DNA of 64,000 nucleotides from Paratinospora sagittata (GCA_035771175.1 CM069605.1:17438288-17502287), one strand, 5' to 3'; shown: positions 49,301 to 60,640, numbered from the stretch's first letter. The notes: generated from the letters alone by a model not told the origin. Numbers and translations are program-made.

Positions 49301-52300
49301 GTGAAAGACTATTAGAATATAATAAATCCACAAGCAATCACCACATGACCAAAGAAAAAGCCATTTCCTTGAATAAAGGTAGAATACAGCAGTATCTATG
49401 ATCTATCAACCAATGACATCAGTTTAACAATTGAAGTAATCGGACCCAACGACAACATTGGGGCAAAAAGTATCGATCAGGTTGAAACGAGGGGTGTAAG
49501 CCAACCTGACCGAACCGAACATAACCCGATGAACTGGGTTGGGTTGTTCTAGGTGTTTGGGTTGGGTTGGTTTCAAAAATCCCAAACTAAACGGTTTGGG
49601 TTGGGTCATGGGTTGACACCCTTGGAACTCAACCCAACCTAACCCGAACCAAACCTAATGTAATCCTGAAATCTCTTATCCCCTAAAGCCATCAATCTTT
49701 CGTGTTATTAACATTTTGATGCAACTTTCTTGAGCTTATGTTGGGTAACATTTTGATGGACCTCTTTTGAACTTGTATTTGTTATGTTATGACATGGTGG
49801 TAGCTGTATTTAGAACATCCTTGATATTTATTGTTGTCAAATTTACAATTAATTTTGTTGTATTTGAAATATAACATACTTGATATTTATAAGTGTTAAA
49901 TTTACATATGAAATTTATAGGTAAAGTTCGAGCCATCTCAACTCTAATGACCAACCCAACCCAACCCAAGTTAGGTTGAGGAGCTAATTTGGTTCGAGTT
50001 GGGTTCCATTTTTCCCAACCCATACTATTCGGGTTGGGTTGAATTTTGGCTCCAACCCGTTACACCCCGAGTTGAAACAATAAAGGAGGTAACTTTGGTC
50101 ATAATGTGGTCAAGGCATCACCTAAGGATCGACTAGACAATCTCCCAAGTAGTTTTCAATGCGAGTTGTAGGACTTCGTTGTAATTTCAAAAATTCCATA
50201 AAATAATTAAAAGAGGTGTGACAAGGATATCTCACCCTTTTCATCCATTTTTATCTCTTATTTTCTTACAAGTTACAAATACCATAGATCAAAACTAGAA
50301 TTTTTTTTAAACGAACGTTAGGTTGGTTGAGTAGCTCGAGACTCTCGTCTCAAGAAACGAGGTCACGAGTTCGACTCTCCACTATCATTGGACACTGGGG
50401 GCCTCTCCCGCTCGAGCAACCAGGGGCCCAAGGGATTAGTCGGAATAGAAACCCAGATACCTTTGGTTATTAAAAAATAAAAATAAAAAACTACAATTTT
50501 TTTTAGTAAAAGTAAAAAATGTTTTCTTTTTTTTAAAATTACTATCCAATTAACAAATAACAATAAATACTTTTAATTGTCGTTACTATTCTTTACGATT
50601 TTAAATTCAATAATATCCTTTAAGAAAATTTAAAAAACTTTCTCAAGGCATATATAAAGTTTCAAAACCTCAAGTTACTTACAACATGCAATGTTACTAT
50701 ATGTTTATAACACGCAATTTATTCAATTTTAATGCATAACATAGGCACACCAAAAAGCAGGGCAAATCACATAGGCATCATTTGAATGTTGATAACTATT
50801 CAAGAATGGGCATGACTTAGGACTAAAACATGAACATTCAACATCTCCATTCTCTGAGTCCCAATTTACCCATTCTAGAAAAAAAAAAAAAAAAAAAGAG
50901 TACAAGTCTTACCACATATATAGGGTTGGCAACATGCATGTTCTATCAAAACTATATATAGGGGTGGCAAAATGGACTCGGACCCATTTGTCCGCTTTCG
51001 TCCGGCCTGCTTTAAAAAGAGCTTTAAAAATCGTGTACACGGTTGCTACTTAATATAAGGGGTAAATATATATTTTACATATATTTAAATTTGCCAATGC
51101 CCTAACGCATTGAGTTTTTTTACTTATATTTCTTCTTGGATCTTTCTCTCATTCTTCTTGTTATCTTCTTCTTCCTCTTCTTCTTCATCACTATTGGCAT
51201 AAGATCTCAATTTTTTATTTTTGAGAAAGCATACTTCACTACCATATATTTTTGAAAAAGTATGTGGTACACACAAAATCAGGCTACTTAGTTAGTAAAA
51301 CATACAGGTATGGACAAACACTTGTTGTCCGTTTCTCAAACCGGGCCGAGTGCAGACATACTATATATGTCTGTTAGTAATGAGGCATTGTCTACACCCG
51401 CACCCGGCCATACCCGATTTTCGCCATCCCTAACTATATACTCAATATGAGTGTAAATTTTCAATATATTAAAATCTTTTCCTACTACCTCAACCTATAA
51501 CTACCTGCTTAGAATCTTTAAATTGCACACTTGCACTAAATCACTAATACCGAGTGCAACCATCACAATTAGCTCCCTTCACTCTACCTACTAATGAGTT
51601 GTATAGATTCCTAAACAAAGACCCATTTCTACTTTTTCCTTTCTTTTGCAATCACTCACTATTCGACTTTCATTGCGCATACTCTATCCTTTCTATAAAC
51701 AAGTAACTAAAATGTTAAGTTATAAAGAAGATCCATAGCTAAAAATCTTCAAGTTGAAGTTGAAATTAGAGTAAACAATATGGATAACGTAAAACGTACA
51801 ACGTACTCAAAAAGCTTTACAAGTTTTGTTTTGAATCCATAACTAGATGGAAGGTACTCAATAGAAATGGCTTGGACATGTTTAATGAAGAAAAATAAGA
51901 AAAGAACTCAGCTCAATACGATTAAGCATTTTTTCAAACATGATGACGTCAACAACATCATGGCAAGGCGGTGCCAAGGCATGGACTAGTCGAGGCCTAG
52001 ACGTTGTAAATAATATTTAATTACAAACCCTAAATAAATAATTAGTTTTACATTAAAAACCTTGTATCTATAATTACACGCGTGTTCCATAATTTAAAAG
52101 TCAAATCTTGTGTATAAAACTTAACCATACTTAACACTCTTCAATTTTTCTATCCAAAAACTAAAAACCAAAAAGAACATATTAACAAATACGAACAGCT
52201 TTTTTTACGAACAAATAAGAAAAGTTGGTACATAGTGAAAGTATAATGATTATAGAGTCATGTTTGATATAAACTTATACATATAAAAAATGGAAAATAT

Positions 52301-54526
52301 TAGGAGCAATATAATAAAAATAAAATAAAAATCAGAAATAAAAAAGATAACTCTTATAATAGAAATATAAGTATACCAATTGAGTTAAAAGTTATGTTAT
52401 ATTCAGCCATACAATCATATTATAATAATATAAAGACAGAACCTTACGCTTTATAAATTTACACCGGCCTCCTTGTACTTTTAAAAAATCTCAAAGAGCC
52501 CCAGGGACTGTGTTAAGTATGGCCTAGGCGATGAACTAGTCGTGGCCTAGGCATGGCCTTGAAAACACCGATGCAATGTTATCTAATCGTCATCAACGAT
52601 GCTAACCTTGACATGGACGTTATGCATGGACGTAATGCTCACAACTTCCCTCTAGGTCTAGCTAATGTTTAAGCTCCATCTACAAATGGCTAACATCACA
52701 AAAACATAATCAATCAAACAATATCCACCATTGATTATTTTTACCAAATACTTCTTTCATTTTAAAGCTGATCAATGATCTTTTGAGATGCTACCATAGG
52801 CAAGTTGTCTTAAGAATGGCCTGAAGCTCCCATTCCCATCTCAAATAGAGCCCTCACCTTTTTTTCATTGATTTCTAATTTCCAGCATACTAAGAAGAGA
52901 ATACTTGGCTATTAAGGACTAACAATTTTTTTAAGATCTCATAAGGGTTCATGTAATATGTCATTTTATGCATGCACCATGGTCATCAATCACCTCTTCA
53001 ACTACTCTATCACAACCTAAAAGTAGTTATAATAGTTCAAGCACTATATAACTTACAAAAGTTAGTTATATTTGCAGGCGACTCATTGTTCCTAGACAAA
53101 TTCGTTCCCATTACGGCAATCATTTAACAAATACACCTAGTGTCGGATGTTGTATGAAATTATTTCCATGATATTTGAAGTGTTCACAACATCTTCTAAA
53201 GTGCTTGATCTGTTGGAATGCAGCTTGGTTGATTGGTGTTTGAGCAATGGAGGGGTTTTGATCAAGAAGAAAGAATATGCATAACACCAATGCTAGGGAC
53301 AATCATGGGTTGTAATATTCTAGGCTTTCTAGCCCCTCCAAGAAAATGGATTAATGCATTCACAAAATCTATCAATAAACTAGACTCACCCAACCTCAAA
53401 ATGGTTTTTATAACCCATCTATACACTTTTTTTTGACAACTTAGCGGTATCCGAACCTTCGGCCCGACTAATCCAGAAAGGCCCCTGGCGAAATCGAGTG
53501 GGAGACACCCCAGCAGCCAACGCTGATAAGACAGGAGTCGAACTTGTGACCTTGTTTCATGAGACTAGAGCCCCGTGCCACTCAGCCAACCAAGCGTTGG
53601 TTAACCGATCTATACACTTTACTTAGGCTTTCATATGTCTACTAACTACTAAGTAACAGGAATTTCTACTCCTAATAGAATAAAAGCATTGTTGTCAAAA
53701 TCGTGAATTGGAACCAAATTGTTTCAAGGCTTGATGAATCAAATCGGAATTCAAATTAGTGAATCGTAAGATTCACGATACATATGTGATTCATATATTT
53801 GTATATATTAAGTATCCCTAGAGTTATAAAGATATTAGTGTTTTTAGCTAATTAACAATTCAAACCGATTCACTTTGATTCAGCTAGTGATTTAATCTTA
53901 TTCACTTATGATTCAATACCAATTAGAACCGATTTAACTACAATTCAGACCGATTCACTTACGATTCATACGTATAGCAATTCAAGAATTCGATTTGAAT
54001 CATTTTGAGGTGAATCAAATAGTGAATCGTACGATTCAGCGATTCAGATCGCAATTCTAACTACTATGAGTAAATGGATTCAAAACAAGTCGCTAAACAG
54101 ATTATTAGCCTAGTTGAATAACGAAAAAGGATTCTGAGCAATATTTCATCTTTGTGTATAATCAACTCATTGTTGTAGTTTTGTTAATTTTCGTGTACTA
54201 GAGTCAAAACAGAAGTCCCAAGATTAAAGAAAATATTGCACCCAATGACTAACCTCAACAATTCGGGCACAAATTGCATCAGCGATCCCCTCAGCGTGCT
54301 CCCTCTGCTCCCCTGCAATGATCGTAAGCTCCGTAATAATGGGTTTTGAGTTGAAATTAAGCTCGGAGAGAACTTCTTCGTAGATTCGAACAACGTCTTC
54401 AGAACTCAATGCTGGAACATCACCATCGTCCTCTGAAACTTTCAATTCATCTTCTCTCTCCTTTAAGAAAGACCTAAACCGCTCAAGAATCGGCGGCACG
54501 GGATTTTGAATCATCTCCGCTGGCAT
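40390..54526 (-). CDS. PCFS4: PCF11/PCFS4-type pre-mRNA cleavage and polyadenylation factor
   Basis: Eight coding exons join in frame: 54254-54526, 49197-49298, 48835-49095, 44015-44134, 42912-43745, 41501-42490, 40849-41400, 40390-40434 (stop TAA 40390-40392), about 1058 aa. PCF11 proteins bind the RNA polymerase II C-terminal tail and help 3'-end cleavage and termination in the nucleus. Residues about 40-170 are the CID domain ([40 protein letters not shown]). The middle is Ser/Pro/Gln-rich, with [11 protein letters not shown] and WQNTEEEE...WEDMSPTL. The C-terminus has [38 protein letters not shown] (CLP1-binding type) and a CALC...HAKC finger, ending KRIRV. Length and order fit Arabidopsis PCFS4, known to act on FCA processing and flowering. 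All junctions are AG/GT; the exon-4 donor (GTGTGC) is weak. Start is the first Met; Met5 is an alternative. Confidence 0.93.
44570..44590. repeat. C21 homopolymer in intron 3 of the PCF11-like gene
   Basis: Twenty-one C in a row, followed after TC by A-rich sequence. In the sense (minus) strand RNA it is a G21 tract. Exact length may be unreliable in the assembly. Confidence 0.85.
45523..46425. mobile_element. hAT-type non-autonomous element (903 bp) in intron 3
   Basis: CTAATGAT occurs exactly on both sides (45515-45522 and 46426-46433). The ends CAAAGTACGAAACTTCG and, inverted, CAAGGACTAAAAATTCG share a hAT-like CA(A)RG start. The right half is full of TCGAAGTT and TCGAATTT repeats. No transposase is present. 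Confidence 0.85.
46434..48834. other. Rest of intron 3; AT-rich, mostly featureless
   Basis: No coding frame is supported. At about 48060-48115 the text CCCGACCCCATGAAGTTTGG followed by AAAGGCTTTATTG resembles the tail of a common plant SINE/LINE family, without clear ends. Confidence 0.45.
49489..50070. mobile_element. hAT-type MITE (582 bp) in intron 1
   Basis: GTTGAAAC is an exact 8-bp duplication at 49481-49488 and 50071-50078. Ends are GAGGGGTGTAAG and, inverted, TCGGGGTGTAACG. The interior is rich in GGGTTGGGTTGG and CCAACCCAACCC. Confidence 0.92.
50310..50487 (+). mobile_element. tRNA-derived SINE in intron 1, 18-bp TSD
   Basis: Flanks at 50292-50309 and 50488-50505 match over 18 bases with one mismatch (AAACTAGAA or AAACTACAA, then T8A). 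A-box-like GGTTGGTTGAGTAGCTCGAG and B-box GGTCACGAGTTCGACTCTCC are 30 bases apart, then a body with GGGGCCTCTCC and GGGATTAGTCGG, and an A-rich tail. The same family is at 53430-53607. Confidence 0.9.
50959..51432. mobile_element. hAT-type MITE (474 bp) in intron 1
   Basis: ACTATATA is exact at 50951-50958 and 51433-51440. Ends are TAGGGGTGGCAAAATGG and, inverted, TAGGGATGGCGAAAATCG. It includes a CT-rich run (TTCTTCTTCC) near 51150-51190 and no coding capacity. Confidence 0.92.
51441..53416. other. Middle of intron 1; no gene seen
   Basis: AT-rich. The pieces GGCATGGACTAGTCGAGGCC (51980-52000) and GATGAACTAGTCGTGGCC (52529-52546) are similar and near CAAGGC-type text, so a diverged repeat may span about 51940-52570. 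I could not set its ends. Confidence 0.4.
53430..53607 (-). mobile_element. tRNA-derived SINE in intron 1, 13-bp TSD
   Basis: ATCTATACACTTT is exact at 53417-53429 and 53608-53620. On the minus strand it starts CCAACGCTTGGTTGGCTGAG, with A-box GGCTGAGTGGCACGGGGC, B-box GGTCACAAGTTCGACTCCTG, GGATTAGTCGGGCC, and a tail that runs into the T8 on the plus strand. It belongs to the same family as 50310-50487 but lies in the opposite orientation. Confidence 0.92.
53690..54065. repeat. Repeat rich in GATTCACGATTC-like words
   Basis: TTGTCAAAATCGTGAATTGG at the left and GATTCAGATCGCAATTCTAA at the right, with many GATTCA/TGAATC words between them. It looks like a diverged MITE, but no target duplication was found. 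Confidence 0.4.
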
Positions 54527-56590
54527 GCCTTTGCTCTATTGCTACTCGTTGAAGAACAACACTCTGCTAGAAACAATGTAATTAAGGGCGCAAGGTGCAG
54601 TTAAAGCCAGGGAGGTCCCTAAAGCCCAAGTCACAAGGCGAGACACATGCCTGAGTGAAGTAAAGCACAAAAATATATGAAATTTTTTTATAATTCTATT
54701 TATCAATCAATGAACCATAAATACAACAACAACAAAATATTAACAAACTAGACAGTAAATAAAAGACATTTATGAAATAAGTCATTGATAATCAGAAGAA
54801 TCCACAGTATCCACTAACAATAAAAAAGAAAACATTGGATTAAACTGAACATTGATTCAATCAACACAATTTGAAAAAAACTATATATATATTAAACCAC
54901 AAATTTCATGCAAACAGGACATTATAAACTAAGCAATATTCTTTCATCGAATATTGAATATACCAAATTACTACTACTTTTCTGATTATCCAATACTGAT
55001 TTTTCATACTTTCATTAATTCCTTGAATCATCATTCGTCATTCATTATTCGTTGATTTGTCAATACTGATTTCTTTTAAAAAAAAATGTCACAGACAAAT
55101 AAGAAGGAAAGATTAAAAAAAAATCAAAATCAAAAGAAGTGTGTAAGAGAAGCAAAAGCACAGAAAATAAATTAAAAAAGAAGAAAACAGCAGAAATCGA
55201 AATTGCAGAAGAAAAAAAAAAGAAAGAAGAAGAAGAAGAATTCCAAAATCCAAAGTAGTAAAAGTGGTAGACTAGTCCCCCACAAAAAATGCACATCATC
55301 CCACAAGGCATACTTCCTAGGTGAAGCAGCAGAACTCAAAATTGGGTTGATTGGTTATAACTTATAAGAACCAAAACCCACCAGCTGAGTTACCCACTGG
55401 TGGGTTCGGACCGTTTATTTTGTTCCTTTTAAAAATGGCATGAAAGGGACTTTGTTTCCCAAGGTTAAATAATTACATTTCCCAATTGAGATGGCAATGA
55501 TGCAATGTTTCTTTAGGTAGAGATTATACGATTGAAGGAAAATCTTTAGACAAAAAACATCAAAGATAAGTGCAACAACTAAGAAGATATTCAAGAAGCC
55601 TGTTGTGCACACAAGAGCCTATAGGTTTGGGCTCTTAGTTCAAGAAATCATTCATACGGTCACGATGCTTTTGATACTGAACAAGAGCCAATTTTGACTT
55701 TAGGAATATTTGAAAAGTTGAAATTTTCTCACATAGATATGATAGTGAAGAAAGGGTTGTGTTGGATACAGTTATTTTTCATATATCACACTCAAACAAG
55801 TATAATAATTGTAGACATAATTTGCCAATATTTTTTTTTTTTTTTGCCTCAATGAATATGCTTCTTATCCTCTTCCTCTCTTCCTTTACCTTCTTCTGCT
55901 TGTAGGTATTATTTTTTTTTTTTTATGTTTAAGCGAAACCTTGATCTCCAAACACTTCGAATCCCTAATCTCTCACTATTTACTTGGAAAGTTGAGATTT
56001 TTTTGAAAAAAAAAAAAGCCCAGAAAATCTCAACCACCGGGAAACTCAATCACTAACCCCATTAGCCCCAAAACAAGAGTAACATACCCAAAATTTGAAA
56101 CTACCACATTCCAACACAAAACAATGAAACAAACTGCGCCAATAATAAAAAGGTCTCATCTCTATTAACTCAAATCAATAGATCGCATCGCAATAAGCCC
56201 TATTGGTAAAAATCATATGTTGATCAATCATAGAGAAATAGGAGACAAAAAGATGAATTTGAAACAAAAAATGGAACCTGAAGAGACGACAATCGAGAGA
56301 GATATAATTGCTGCTGTTGTTGTCGTTGTGCAATTGGATCGGGAAAGAGATCGATTCCTTTAGGAATAACGAGGAGAAACCGAGATTGACTTTTGACGGA
56401 GCAGGAGATCGGCTTTCCTCCCGCCGGCCCCTTGCCTTGTTCAGTGAAACTGAAACCCTCGCGGGGCGAGGCAACACATACACAACCTCTTCCGGATGAG
56501 CTTTTGGTCCGGTTTCGGGGTTGAGTGATTTCGATCGTTGGATTTAAGTCATCATCTGTGCACACATTCACTCCATAAAGAACGCTTTCT
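54527..56590 (-). promoter_or_regulatory. Putative spliced 5' leader and promoter region of the PCF11-like gene
   Basis: On the minus strand 56590-56278 is GC-richer than its surroundings and ends in CTCTTCAG before GTTCCA, a possible donor. A possible acceptor GTTTCTAG lies at 54574-54567, leaving a 40-base leader up to the ATG at 54526. The open frame in 56224-56571 is not clearly protein-like (Ser/Arg/Pro-rich with a Gln run). I read it as untranslated leader rather than a gene. The 54567-56277 stretch would be a leader intron. Confidence 0.35.
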
Positions 56591-56616
56591 TGGCTAGCGT
56601 GGAAAAATATATATAT

Positions 56617-56976
56617 TGTTATAAAGATGTGAAATATCCAAATAAATAGTAATTACATGCATAATATACATATCTTAAGTTGTATAAATATATATGTATA
56701 TATATCCCACATGAATCATATAAAAGCATAGTTACGGATTCATGTGAAAAAATAGTTATCCATCATATGAGTTAGTGATCTTTTGATGTAAATATCTCCC
56801 TATAAATATGTGACAGGTCATCAAGAGAAGTTGTACAGAAAATGAAAAGAGAGAGAGGAATGAAGAAAAGATGACGAAATAAGTTGTAAAATGTTGGAGG
56901 AATGATAGAAAATAAAGAATGAAATCTAACATTTTTCTTTAAGCATTCTTTGATTATTATGATTCAGTTTACAACA
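56617..56976 (+). mobile_element. 5' LTR of a degenerate Ty1/copia element (360 bp)
   Basis: It starts TGTTATAAAG and ends TTTACAACA, with a TATA box TATAAATA at 56801-56808 and purine-rich text after it, as in a copia promoter. TGTTGTCAGCATG follows, a decayed TGGTATCAGAGC-type primer site. The rest of the element is recognisable downstream; the 3' LTR is outside the window. Confidence 0.7.
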
Positions 56977-57122
56977 TGTTGTCAGCATGAAGGCTCTGTT
57001 CAATCAAAGAGTCAATCATAAAAAATATATTAAGGTAAAATTTCATGAATTTTTATCATGTTCATTTATTTTATGTATTTCCAGTTACATTGCACTTTTG
57101 ATTTTGATTTTGATTTTGATTC

Positions 57123-57282
57123 CATAGCCTAAAGCTATGTAGAAAAATTCATATAGCATAAAGCTATATTGATATTTTGTTTACGTAACCGGAAGTTATG
57201 TAGAATAATTTATAGCTTAAAGTTATACATTAAGAAATAATTTTCTAGCCAAGAGCTATATTTTTCATAACTATAAGTTATG
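57123..57282 (+). repeat. Run of six micro-hairpins in the copia leader
   Basis: Stem / 5-base loop / stem units: CATAGC-CTAAA-GCTATG (57123-57139), ATATAGC-ATAAA-GCTATAT (57151-57169), TACGTAAC-CGGAA-GTTATGTA (57182-57202, one G.T pair), TATAGC-TTAAA-GTTATA (57211-57227), TAGC-CAAGA-GCTA (57246-57258) and CATAAC-TATAA-GTTATG (57266-57282). Related units are at 57712-57729 and 57783-57802 (loop CTAAA). Stems change on both arms while loops stay 5 bases and mostly end in AA. Confidence 0.8.
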
Positions 57283-57439
57283 TTATAATTTCATTTATTT
57301 ATTTATTTCTCTAACATCTAACATAGCATATAATTTATATACTCTAACATCATTATAAAATTCCATGTGAAATCTCATGAGTTTTGTCCACGGGATCCAC
57401 ATATTTATAGATTTATAATTAGCCTGAAACTAATATAAT

Positions 57440-57615
57440 GTCTTTAACACTAACATTTTATTTTATTATGATGCATTACTAACATTAGCGTTGACACTAA
57501 CATTTTATTTTATTTTAATGCATTATTATACTAATATTAGCACTAACACTAGCAGTGACACTAACTTTTTCTTTTATTATGATGCATTATTATACTAACT
57601 TTTTGCTTTTACATT
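57440..57615 (+). repeat. Diverged tandem repeat in the copia leader, unit about 60-70 bp
   Basis: ACACTAACATTTTATTTTAT, then ATGATGCATTA and CTAACATTAGC-type text repeats about three times. Confidence 0.7.
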
Positions 57616-57899
57616 TTCTTTTATTGTTGAAAAATTATTTATGATTAATTGGTTATTTCAATTATTTAATTACTTTGGGAGATTTAACATTTTAAACTAT
57701 GAACAAAAAGACATAACCTAAAGTTTATGAACATCTCATGACAAAAACTCATAACCTTTTATTTAAATGTTCATCACAATTAATTGCACCTAAAGTTGCA
57801 ATATTACAATCATACGGACCCGAAGTTCATTATGACAAAATGATTAACTATACCTGATGTTGCAATGTTAAAATTTCATGAGATAAATTATATATTTGA

Positions 57900-58145
57900 A
57901 AAATACATATTTGAGAAGATAAATTATCTCGCATAAGCTCTTGAAGTAGCAATAAAAAAATTTTGTCAAAAAATTTTGTGATGAAAATCACTATGCTCAT
58001 CCACTTAAATTTTATATCATTCCTCGAAGTGAATGCTACTTTAATGATCATGAATATGACCTATAACAAAGACCATGATCATATATGAGAAAATGAATAT
58101 GGCAAAGGCCATAATTAAAATTATTATGAGAACCATCATAGGTAC
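57900..58145 (+). pseudogene. Copia gag remnant, part before the inserted solo LTR
   Basis: With frame changes the text runs like the later gag of plant copia elements, ending in an EVNA segment at about 58030-58040 that in relatives leads into a Gly/Arg-rich and zinc-knuckle region. Stops are frequent. The match is recognisable but weak. Confidence 0.45.
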
Positions 58146-60640
58146 TGTAGCACCCATACCTTTGGATGATGTCATTTTGACCAGTAGAATACCCGTAGAG
58201 TACTCGTATACGTATACGTATGCGTATACATTTTTTGATACTCAACGCCCGTAGGTTCGAGTGTCTTTGCATGCTTTTATGTCATTTAGAGTGCGTGTGA
58301 AGTTTCGGAACCATTGAAGACCATTTTGACATCAAAACATCAAAAATCAAGTTTTAGAGCCATGGAGCTCGCTCCATGGGCATAGAGAAGGAAAAATGAT
58401 TTGTTGTCTTTGATGCAGCGCGCTCCTTGGGTTAGGCCGAGATAAATTTTTGATCAGTTTTCGATGGAGCACACTCCCTGATTGGAGGAGCGCGCTCCTT
58501 GATGAAAAATCAAAAATTTGAAAAACACCAATCTAGAGGAGCGTGCTCCTTGCTAGGAAAATTGTTCAGTTTTTGGTAGATTTTTGTGTGTGGGCTCAAA
58601 CACTTCTATATAAGCAAATAACACACTTTTTCGGCTCATTTGCACTTTTTCCACTTAGAAAAGAGGGAAAGGAGCTAGTGAAGAGAAAATGAGAGGAAAG
58701 TTAGGGTTTTGGTGATTTTTGCTCAAAAATCCCTAAGGTTTGCATGTTTACCCTTCATTCTTCCTTTAATTTCTTTAGTTCTTGCTTGAGTGTTGTATTT
58801 TGACCTAAGCAATGCTTTGGGTTTTCAGTTGAGGGTGTTCCAGACCTAGGGTTCCTTTGCATGTATGTATTTATGAACCCTAGTGTTGAATGGAGGCCAT
58901 TGATGCCATTTTCCCTAATTTCTCACTTGGATTTGGTGGAACCCTTTGTAAATAGACCTATACTTAGTTCATGGCCTTAGACTTTTCCAAACGGCTTGCA
59001 TGTCATCTATGTTAGGCTTATGGACACTAGAAACTCATCCATGTATTTTGTTAGAGATTTCCATGGTGAAATCATAAGGTTTAGTACAAATGGCCCTTGC
59101 TTGGTTCATTGACCTAGGGTTATGAACAAGCCTTACATGTCAACTATGTTGACCTAGTGGGCATTGTTGATGAACCCATGATGCAAGATCAGTATTTTAC
59201 TGAGCTGAACATGGTGACTTAGTGTAATTTTGACCTAGGCCATGAAATTAGGGAATTTGCCATGGATTTGCCCAAATTTGGGGTTTTTGACCTAATTGAT
59301 GAAATTGACATGAAATTAGTCTAATTAACCCTATTTATGATTAAATGCCTTGTAGTATAGTGGTTCGATCAACCTATTGCATTCAATTGGGTAAAATGTG
59401 GGTTAATTTAGTATTAAATGGTTAAATTGAGCAATATGAAATTGGCTCATGGGTTTGACTATTTTAGAATCTTAATTGGCTATGTAGTTGGATTTAAACA
59501 TGGTTGTTTAGCACACTTTGGACTGATTTTTCAGTATTGTGTAAATCATGTTATTTACAGGACTTGTGGTTGATCTAAGTAACCCAAATAGACCAATTGG
59601 GGATTGAAGTGCTTTGGGGTGATTGTGGCCTACTAGAGCTTCTCTTGTGGTTGGAAATCGGATTGGCTAAGTCTAGCCAATCGAGTTGTGAGTGTCCCTT
59701 TACATTTGGATTTCTATATGTGGCATTGTATTACATAAATTGATTTGAATTGATATATATATATATAAGTGTTATGCATGTTTTAATGTTTCCATGAAAT
59801 GAATTTGAGCATAGTCTATAAGGTTAGCAATTTGGTTGGGTCTCCTAGTTGTGAATTCATTTGGGAAGTCTCGTAAGTCTAGTGGTGATCCCTAGTTGTG
59901 GACCTGACAGAGAGGTTTTATGGCTTGTGTATAAGTAGGATAACTTAGGCTGATCCTACGTGCTGCACGACCCTAGAAATCCTACTAGAACACGAGTATT
60001 GTTTGGTTGGATCGGGCGCTGTATGTCGCGCACCAGGCCTTTGATCACCCTTGGTCAGGAGGTGTTAGGATTGCATTGGCATGTTTAGAAAATGATATGC
60101 ATTGTCTTGGTTATGACATGATGCATTATATTGGCATGTATGTAATCTTGTTTCATCACCATGTTATTTCAAATGTTTTTATGATCTTGCCATGTTTTAT
60201 ATAAATGCATGTATATAGCCACTTGTAGAAGACATTCACTGAGCTTGTTGTAGTTCACTCCTCATCCTTATCATTTCAAGTTCAGATAGGAAAGGGAAAG
60301 GAAATGCTTGATTGCGGAGCACTCCCTTGGTATTTTGTTGATGTAGGTTTTGTACATTTTTGATATTATGTACATGATAACACCTAGTATATGTATATTT
60401 AACATATAGATGGGATGTGTTTGGTTGTGTATTAATTGGACTTATGAAATTTTATTCTTGGTAATTTTGGAGATATAATATTTTTATTTATTGTTGTTGA
60501 TTATGTTTAGATGAATGTAATTATAAGATTGTGTTTTATTGGGATTCGTGTTATATTAGGCTGACGGGACGCCGGGTGTACCGAGGGAGGGAATACCCAG
60601 TCCGTGCCGGTCATGACGTCACAAATAGTGGGTCATGACA
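58146..60640 (+). mobile_element. Solo gypsy LTR (2495 bp), TSD GGTAC/GTTAC
   Basis: It starts TGTAGCACCC and ends GGTCATGACA, with GGTAC (58141-58145) and GTTAC (60641-60645) as a duplication with one mismatch. Its end GTGCCGGTCATGACGTCA is shared with the 1-929 LTR, so it belongs to the same broad gypsy group. It contains a palindrome cluster at 58360-58550. Open frames inside are not genes. Copia gag text resumes after it. Confidence 0.88.
58360..58550. repeat. Cluster of palindromes with core AGC..GCT and GG/CC arms
   Basis: CCATGGAGC-TC-GCTCCATGG (58360-58379, 9-bp arms), AGCGCGCT (58417-58424), GGAGCACACTCC (58466-58477), AGGAGCGCGCTCCT (58486-58499, perfect) and AGGAGCGTGCTCCT (58537-58550). 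The core is the same as in the cluster at 8595-8752, with different outer arms. Confidence 0.85.

Noticed and set aside
50310..50400. Possible tRNA gene from box A and box B
   Set aside because: No cloverleaf could be traced, and the 18-bp target duplication shows it is a SINE.
51940..52570. Possible element between two ACTAGTCG-containing blocks
   Set aside because: The blocks are similar in direct orientation, and no consistent ends or target duplication were found.
56224..56571. 115-codon minus-strand frame upstream of the PCF11-like gene
   Set aside because: More likely 5' leader sequence; it lacks a recognisable domain and runs into AT-rich DNA after a donor-like site.
60007..60204. 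65-codon plus-strand frame
   Set aside because: Inside the solo LTR 58146-60640, with no family features.
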